Assembly (NCBI GenBank): GCA_900551105.1
Contig: URUT01000044.1
Coordinates: 1-10,194 of the forward strand
Length of the DNA stretch: 10,194 bases
Reading direction: 5' to 3'
Origin: an uncultured Mycoplasmatota bacterium
Lineage (GTDB): Bacteria; Bacillota_I; Bacilli_A; RF39; UBA660
In this document: positions 7,723 through 10,194 of the stretch, in pieces
Numbering within the stretch: the first letter of the stretch is position 1
How the letters are laid out: the number at the start of each line of letters is the position of its first letter
Made by a program: the position numbers and the translations under genes
Notes under the pieces: generated by a model
Seen by the model: the letters and a program-made list of their open reading frames with translations, nothing else
What the model was told of the DNA's origin: nothing
Database searches by the model: none

Positions 7723-7728
7723 TATCAA
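7723..7728 (-). promoter_or_regulatory. -35 element of the operon promoter
   Basis: TTGATA on the minus strand (five of six consensus bases) with an 18-bp spacing to TACTAT at 7704-7699. Transcription would start near 7692, just before the GGAGG at 7685-7681. TAAAAT within 7719-7724 is an alternative -10. Confidence 0.4.
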
Positions 7729-7828
7729 AAATCTTAAATAAAAACAATAATATAATAAAAATTATTGATTAAAATGCACAAAAAAAGCTGATCCAGTTTA
7801 TCATTAAATTTGCCATACAAATTATTAT

Positions 7829-7930
7829 TTATTTGTCATTTCTATATATAATTACACCATCATTTTGACAAATTTTATCACTAACTTAAAACATCCAAAA
7901 TTCATCAATATTTTCTAAAAATAATTTAGT
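7829..7930 (-). pseudogene. Short decayed coding remnant
   Basis: A minus-strand frame reads KLFLENIDEFWMF, then TAA (7888-7886), then VSDKICQNDGVIIYRNDK and TAA at 7831-7829. It looks like the last 30-odd residues of a lost protein with one nonsense codon. No start, ribosome site or upstream extension is visible, and the family is not recognised. It lies between the 95-codon gene and marR. It could instead be chance reading of AT-rich intergenic DNA. Confidence 0.3.
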
Positions 7931-7972
7931 TTAGTGGTATCATTCTCTTTATCCTGCTTATAATTTACTTAC

Positions 7973-8260
7973 TTATTTTTCATTAATTATCTCTTTAAAA
8001 GTAGGTCTAAATACTAATCCAAATGTAATATCTTTGCCTTTAAATAAATTTAAATCTATTATAGGTATCACTTTTAGTAGTTCATAATTATCTGGTATTG
8101 GACAGTCAAATCCTGTCATACCATTTTCAGTTCTATCTCCTTTATCTTCACGATATTCAATTTCAAAATATTCTCTTAAATAACCCAAATATTTATTTAC
8201 TTGTTTTCTTTTCATTGGAGAAGATATTAAAACCATTTCTTGTTTGATTATTTTTATCAT
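7973..8260 (-). CDS. Hypothetical protein behind a structured leader
   Basis: A 95-residue protein, not recognised. It starts at ATG 8260 behind AGAAAGGTG (spacing about 11 nt, rather long). A longer frame to a TTG at 8299 exists, but that codon lies inside the terminator hairpin and has no ribosome site. The N-terminal 30 residues are basic and amphipathic (IKIIKQEM, SSPMKRKQVNKYL); the middle is acidic-basic (EYREDKGDRTENG) followed by FDCPIPDN; the end has hydrophobic strands LLKVIPIIDLNLF and ITFGLVFRPTFKEI. There is no signal peptide or clear membrane helix, so it is probably cytoplasmic and alpha/beta. It is transcribed alone from a promoter at 8430-8458 through a terminator-bearing leader, so its expression is probably conditional. 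It could be a small intact family or the remnant of a larger protein. Confidence 0.6.
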   Translation of the reverse strand: MIKIIKQEMVLISSPMKRKQVNKYLGYLREYFEIEYREDKGDRTENGMTGFDCPIPDNYELLKVIPIIDLNLFKGKDITFGLVFRPTFKEIINEK

Positions 8261-8288
8261 AATATCATCAACACCTTTCTTAAATGAC

Positions 8289-8316
8289 AAAAAAATCAAT
8301 CATTTCTGATTGATTT
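8289..8316 (-). terminator. Intrinsic terminator in the leader of the 95-codon gene
   Basis: On the minus strand AAATCAATCA, loop GAAA, TGATTGATTT: a perfect 10-bp stem with a GNRA loop, followed by an uninterrupted run of seven T (8295-8289). It lies 28 nt upstream of the start codon, after the promoter and the structured region, so it would stop transcription before the gene unless disrupted. Confidence 0.75.
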
Positions 8317-8423
8317 AATCATTAACATCGCTTTGGTGCGACGATTTTTGCTTCTGGAGCCAACGTCGTAGGTATCTACAACTTTTTTCCAATATACGAA
8401 TTGATACATAAATATCAATCACT
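8289..8423 (-). ncRNA. Structured leader RNA, riboswitch- or attenuator-like
   Basis: From the predicted start near 8423 the minus-strand transcript contains: hairpin 1, ATTGATA-N6-TATCAAT (8419-8400, perfect 7 bp); hairpin 2, GUUGUAG-AUAC-CUACGAC (8382-8365, 7 bp with one G-U); hairpin 4, CGUCGC-N6-GCGAUG (8343-8326, 6 bp with one G-U); and the terminator. The stretch 8326-8382 is much richer in G and C than its surroundings, which in AT-rich genomes is typical of structured RNA. The first bases, TGATTGAT (8421-8414), are a perfect complement of ATCAATCA in the terminator's 5' arm, so an antiterminator is possible, competing with hairpin 1. CGACG after hairpin 2 and CGTCG in hairpin 4 offer another alternative pairing. 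I could not match it to any riboswitch or T-box class I know. It might also be a free small RNA ending at the terminator. Confidence 0.6.
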
Positions 8424-8429
8424 AAATAT

Positions 8430-8458
8430 AGTATAACATATTTTTATAGATCTGTTCA
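8430..8458 (-). promoter_or_regulatory. Promoter of the structured leader
   Basis: Minus strand: TGT followed by TATACT (8438-8430), an extended -10 with five of six consensus bases, and TGAACA (8458-8453, four of six) 17 bp upstream. The predicted start near 8423 falls just before the first hairpin arm. Confidence 0.6.
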
Positions 8459-8507
8459 TAATTTTTTTCTTTTTTATCAAATATACAATAAAAAATATTT
8501 AAAATCG

Positions 8508-8516
8508 TGATATAAT
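8508..8516 (+). promoter_or_regulatory. Extended -10 promoter of the XRE gene
   Basis: TGA followed by a perfect TATAAT (8511-8516). No good -35 lies 17 bp upstream. The predicted start is near 8523, about 34 nt before the ribosome site. It diverges from the leader promoter at 8430-8458, with about 70 bp between the two. Confidence 0.6.
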
Positions 8517-8525
8517 AATATTACC

Positions 8526-8537
8526 AAAGCAAGCTTT
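8526..8537. promoter_or_regulatory. Small palindrome, possible operator
   Basis: AAAGC-AA-GCTTT, a perfect 5-bp inverted repeat immediately downstream of the predicted start of the XRE transcript. Position and symmetry fit an autoregulatory operator for the XRE protein, but such a short palindrome can arise by chance. Confidence 0.25.
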
Positions 8538-8568
8538 AAATTATAAAAAAGAGAATGGAGGAAGTACT

Positions 8569-9327
8569 TTGAATCACAGAGAAGAAAAGAAGAAAATTTA
8601 CGGTCAAATAATATTAGAATTACGTGAAAAAAACAATTTGACTCAAGCACAGCTGGGTGAAAAAATAAATATTAATAGTAATGCAATAAGTAAGTGGGAA
8701 AATGGAGTAACATTACCAAATGAAGAAAACATTGTTAAACTTAATAAGATATTTGATGTGTCAATTGAAAATATTTATAATAATAATATGAAACAAAACA
8801 AAAAAAGTATTAAAATACAGGCAATAGAATTTATTGAAAAACATTTTGTTTCTTTAATTGCCATATTAACAATTATTTTTATATTGTTTATTATATTATT
8901 ATTATTTTTTATTAATAATAGTGGAAAGTGTAATTATTATAGTATTGAAAAAACTAATCAGGAGTATAGTATTGATGGAAGTATAATAGAGATGCCAAAC
9001 AGAATAAGTATTTCATTATCCAATATTATATTAAACACACCAAAAATCAATTCTTCGAACTTTGAAACTAGTATTTATATAAATAATGTATTAATATATA
9101 AAATTGGTGATATAGAAGACGGCAAAGAAAATAACATAAGTTTGAATGAATATTTGCAAAATATAAATATTAACTTATCAAATGAGTTAATGCTAACTGC
9201 AAGTGAAAACTTGGATGGGAAACAACTGGTTATAAAAGTTGATTATACAGTAAATAATGAGATAAAAGTGGTTGAAATGACATTTCTAATAAAAAAAGTT
9301 TTTAGCAGTAATCAATTGTTTTATTGA
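8569..9327 (+). CDS. Membrane-anchored XRE-family transcriptional regulator
   Basis: A 252-residue protein with a cytoplasmic DNA-binding domain and an outside domain. Residues 12-66 are a classic Cro/C1-type helix-turn-helix (LTQAQLGEKININSNAISKWENG, 24-46, then LPNEENIVKLNKIF). A basic linker follows, one strongly hydrophobic helix at about 94-115, then some 135 residues of beta-rich, Asn-rich sequence outside the membrane. It begins at TTG 8569, set 7 nt behind GGAGG, with no nearby ATG in frame. An extended -10 lies upstream and a terminator downstream, so it is a single-gene unit. This layout suits a one-component sensor that changes DNA binding on an extracytoplasmic signal, but the target genes are unknown; the secreted-protein gene 160 bp downstream is one candidate. 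The outside domain is not recognised. Confidence 0.88.
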   Translation: MNHREEKKKIYGQIILELREKNNLTQAQLGEKININSNAISKWENGVTLPNEENIVKLNKIFDVSIENIYNNNMKQNKKSIKIQAIEFIEKHFVSLIAILTIIFILFIILLLFFINNSGKCNYYSIEKTNQEYSIDGSIIEMPNRISISLSNIILNTPKINSSNFETSIYINNVLIYKIGDIEDGKENNISLNEYLQNININLSNELMLTASENLDGKQLVIKVDYTVNNEIKVVEMTFLIKKVFSSNQLFY

Positions 9328-9331
9328 TTGT

Positions 9332-9370
9332 AAAAAGTGAGCATATTTATAAAAAAGCGGCTCATTTTTT
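9332..9370 (+). terminator. Intrinsic terminator after the XRE gene
   Basis: TGAGC (9338-9342) pairs with GCTCA (9360-9364); flanking A5 and T6 tracts extend the stem with one bulged G, and the T tract (9365-9370) completes it. The loop is long, 17 nt. It lies a few bases after the TGA of the XRE gene. Confidence 0.65.
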
Positions 9371-9443
9371 AATTGTTCTTTAAATATTCCTAAAATGTTC
9401 CCACACTTTCTTATTTTTATATTCAGCAAGTTATTTTACTTTC

Positions 9444-9449
9444 TATAAT
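9444..9449 (+). promoter_or_regulatory. -10 element of the secreted-protein gene
   Basis: A perfect TATAAT about 25 nt before the GGAGAG ribosome site. No convincing -35 or TG extension is seen, so the promoter may be weak or activator-dependent. Confidence 0.4.
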
Positions 9450-9488
9450 TTAATGTTATATTGTAGTTGGAAATGGAGAGTGAACGTT

Positions 9489-10142
9489 TTGATTAAACAA
9501 AAGCAAAAAAATTATATTAAATTTTTCTTATTTATTATTCTATTAATTCCACTATCAGCAAAAGCAAATGTAGTGCAAGATTATAATACTTACAATAAAT
9601 TGCTAAACCTTGGATTTACCAACGATGAAATAAAAAATATGAGTGTTAAAGAAATAGAAATGAATAAAAACCTAAACGGAACTATTGTTGCTAAAAACAT
9701 AAAATATTTGAAGACCGATGATTACTATGTTAATGATGAAATTGTGTTATCTGAGACAACCGAATTAACACAAAACAAGTATAATAATATGAATACAGAC
9801 ACAAAAAGAAGTATTCAGAATGGTTACATAGAAACATCCTATAAAAAGTTAACTACAACAATTATTAGTACTAATTCTGGCTATCGTTATAAAGTTAGCT
9901 TAGAGTGGAAAACAATTCCAAAACATCGTGGTTATGACATTATAGGAATTGGAATAAATAATGATGTTTATATTAGTTCTTCGTTTACATTTAAACAAAA
10001 TTATTGTTATAGTAATGGTAATTGTTCGTATTCCTATGAATGTTTACCAAAAGAAACAAGTTATGGTGGAGCGGCTTTGTTTTTGCTTCCTTCGTCAAAC
10101 TCAATTAATAGTTTGAACTCTTACTTATATTTTAATATATGA
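9489..10142 (+). CDS. Secreted protein of unknown function
   Basis: I place the start at TTG 9489, 8 nt after GGAGAG. That gives 217 residues beginning with a textbook signal peptide: basic n-region (IKQKQKNYIK), hydrophobic core (FFLFIILLIPLS) and an AKA cleavage site before NVVQDYN. A longer frame to ATG 9453 would put a Trp-rich, unsuitable leader in front. The mature part starts with a short repeat-like region (YNKLLNLGFTNDEIKNMSVKEIE). It is then beta-rich: YIETSYKKLTTTIIST, SLEWKTIP, GIGINNDVYISSSF, and a motif with three Cys, NYCYSNGNCSYSYECL. From memory, similar secreted proteins of gut Bacillota share the GYIETSYKK, YDIIGIGIN and NYCYSNGNC blocks and run on past the SYLYFN segment where this one stops, so it may be C-terminally truncated. 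Function unknown. It may be controlled by the membrane regulator upstream. Confidence 0.8.
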   Translation: MIKQKQKNYIKFFLFIILLIPLSAKANVVQDYNTYNKLLNLGFTNDEIKNMSVKEIEMNKNLNGTIVAKNIKYLKTDDYYVNDEIVLSETTELTQNKYNNMNTDTKRSIQNGYIETSYKKLTTTIISTNSGYRYKVSLEWKTIPKHRGYDIIGIGINNDVYISSSFTFKQNYCYSNGNCSYSYECLPKETSYGGAALFLLPSSNSINSLNSYLYFNI

Positions 10143-10194
10143 TAATTTATAATAACAAGTGCAACATTTGATGTTTTAATAAAAAAAGTTCATA

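Noticed and set aside
8326..8382. tRNA-like element because of a CACCA string on the minus strand
   Set aside because: No T-arm consensus, no acceptor stem and no cloverleaf can be formed.
8365..8388. Plus-strand terminator (GTCGTAG-GTAT-CTACAAC then T6)
   Set aside because: The hairpin and T tract are real, but no plus-strand gene lies upstream to be terminated; the same stem fits the minus-strand leader better.
8296..8409. 37-codon leader peptide (MYQFVYWKK...) inside the structured leader
   Set aside because: No ribosome site, a 5' end only about 13 nt upstream, no run of one amino acid as in attenuator peptides, and the coding stretch is explained by RNA stems.

Overview
The window is very AT-rich, uses the standard code (TAA, TAG and TGA all act as stops; W is TGG), has strong GGAGG-type Shine-Dalgarno sites and several TTG starts, and carries Bacillota-type families. 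This suggests a low-GC Bacillota or Mollicutes-related bacterium, probably host-associated; a finer placement cannot be supported. A recurring theme is gene decay: at least five of the loci are broken by stops, frameshifts or internal deletions.

Layout. 1-1674 (+) is a graveyard: two unidentified decayed coding remnants, a zinc-dependent phospholipase C-like gene that is frameshifted and internally shortened, and, overlapping it by 8 nt, a P-loop kinase (zeta-toxin/adenylate-kinase style) gene with an in-frame TAA and an A-run frameshift. 1867-2679 (-) is an intact 270-residue protein with weak hints of an ADP-ribosyltransferase-like fold and its own extended -10 promoter. 2680-3090 is non-coding and holds a 22-bp direct repeat.

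3091-7673 (-) is one operon, read right to left: a MarR-family repressor with a TTG start and an operator-like cluster of half-sites over its promoter; a broken alcohol-acetyltransferase/condensation-type gene; a zinc-ribbon membrane protein (DUF6320-like) that has lost its fourth Cys; a MacB/LolD-type ABC ATPase; and an 826-residue two-domain FtsX permease. Overlapping or near-touching genes imply co-transcription. The ABC exporter looks intact while the enzyme gene between it and the regulator is dead.

7829-8460 (-) holds a small coding remnant and, more interestingly, a 95-codon gene of unknown function preceded by its own promoter, a roughly 135-nt structured, locally GC-rich leader and an intrinsic terminator with a perfect 10-bp stem and GAAA loop. 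The first nucleotides of the transcript can pair either with a nearby sequence or with the terminator's 5' arm, so the leader has the architecture of a riboswitch or attenuator. I could not match it to any class I know. This is the best candidate for something undescribed.

8500-10142 (+) encodes a membrane-anchored XRE-type regulator with an extracytoplasmic domain, closed by a terminator, followed by a secreted protein of unknown function with a clear signal peptide.
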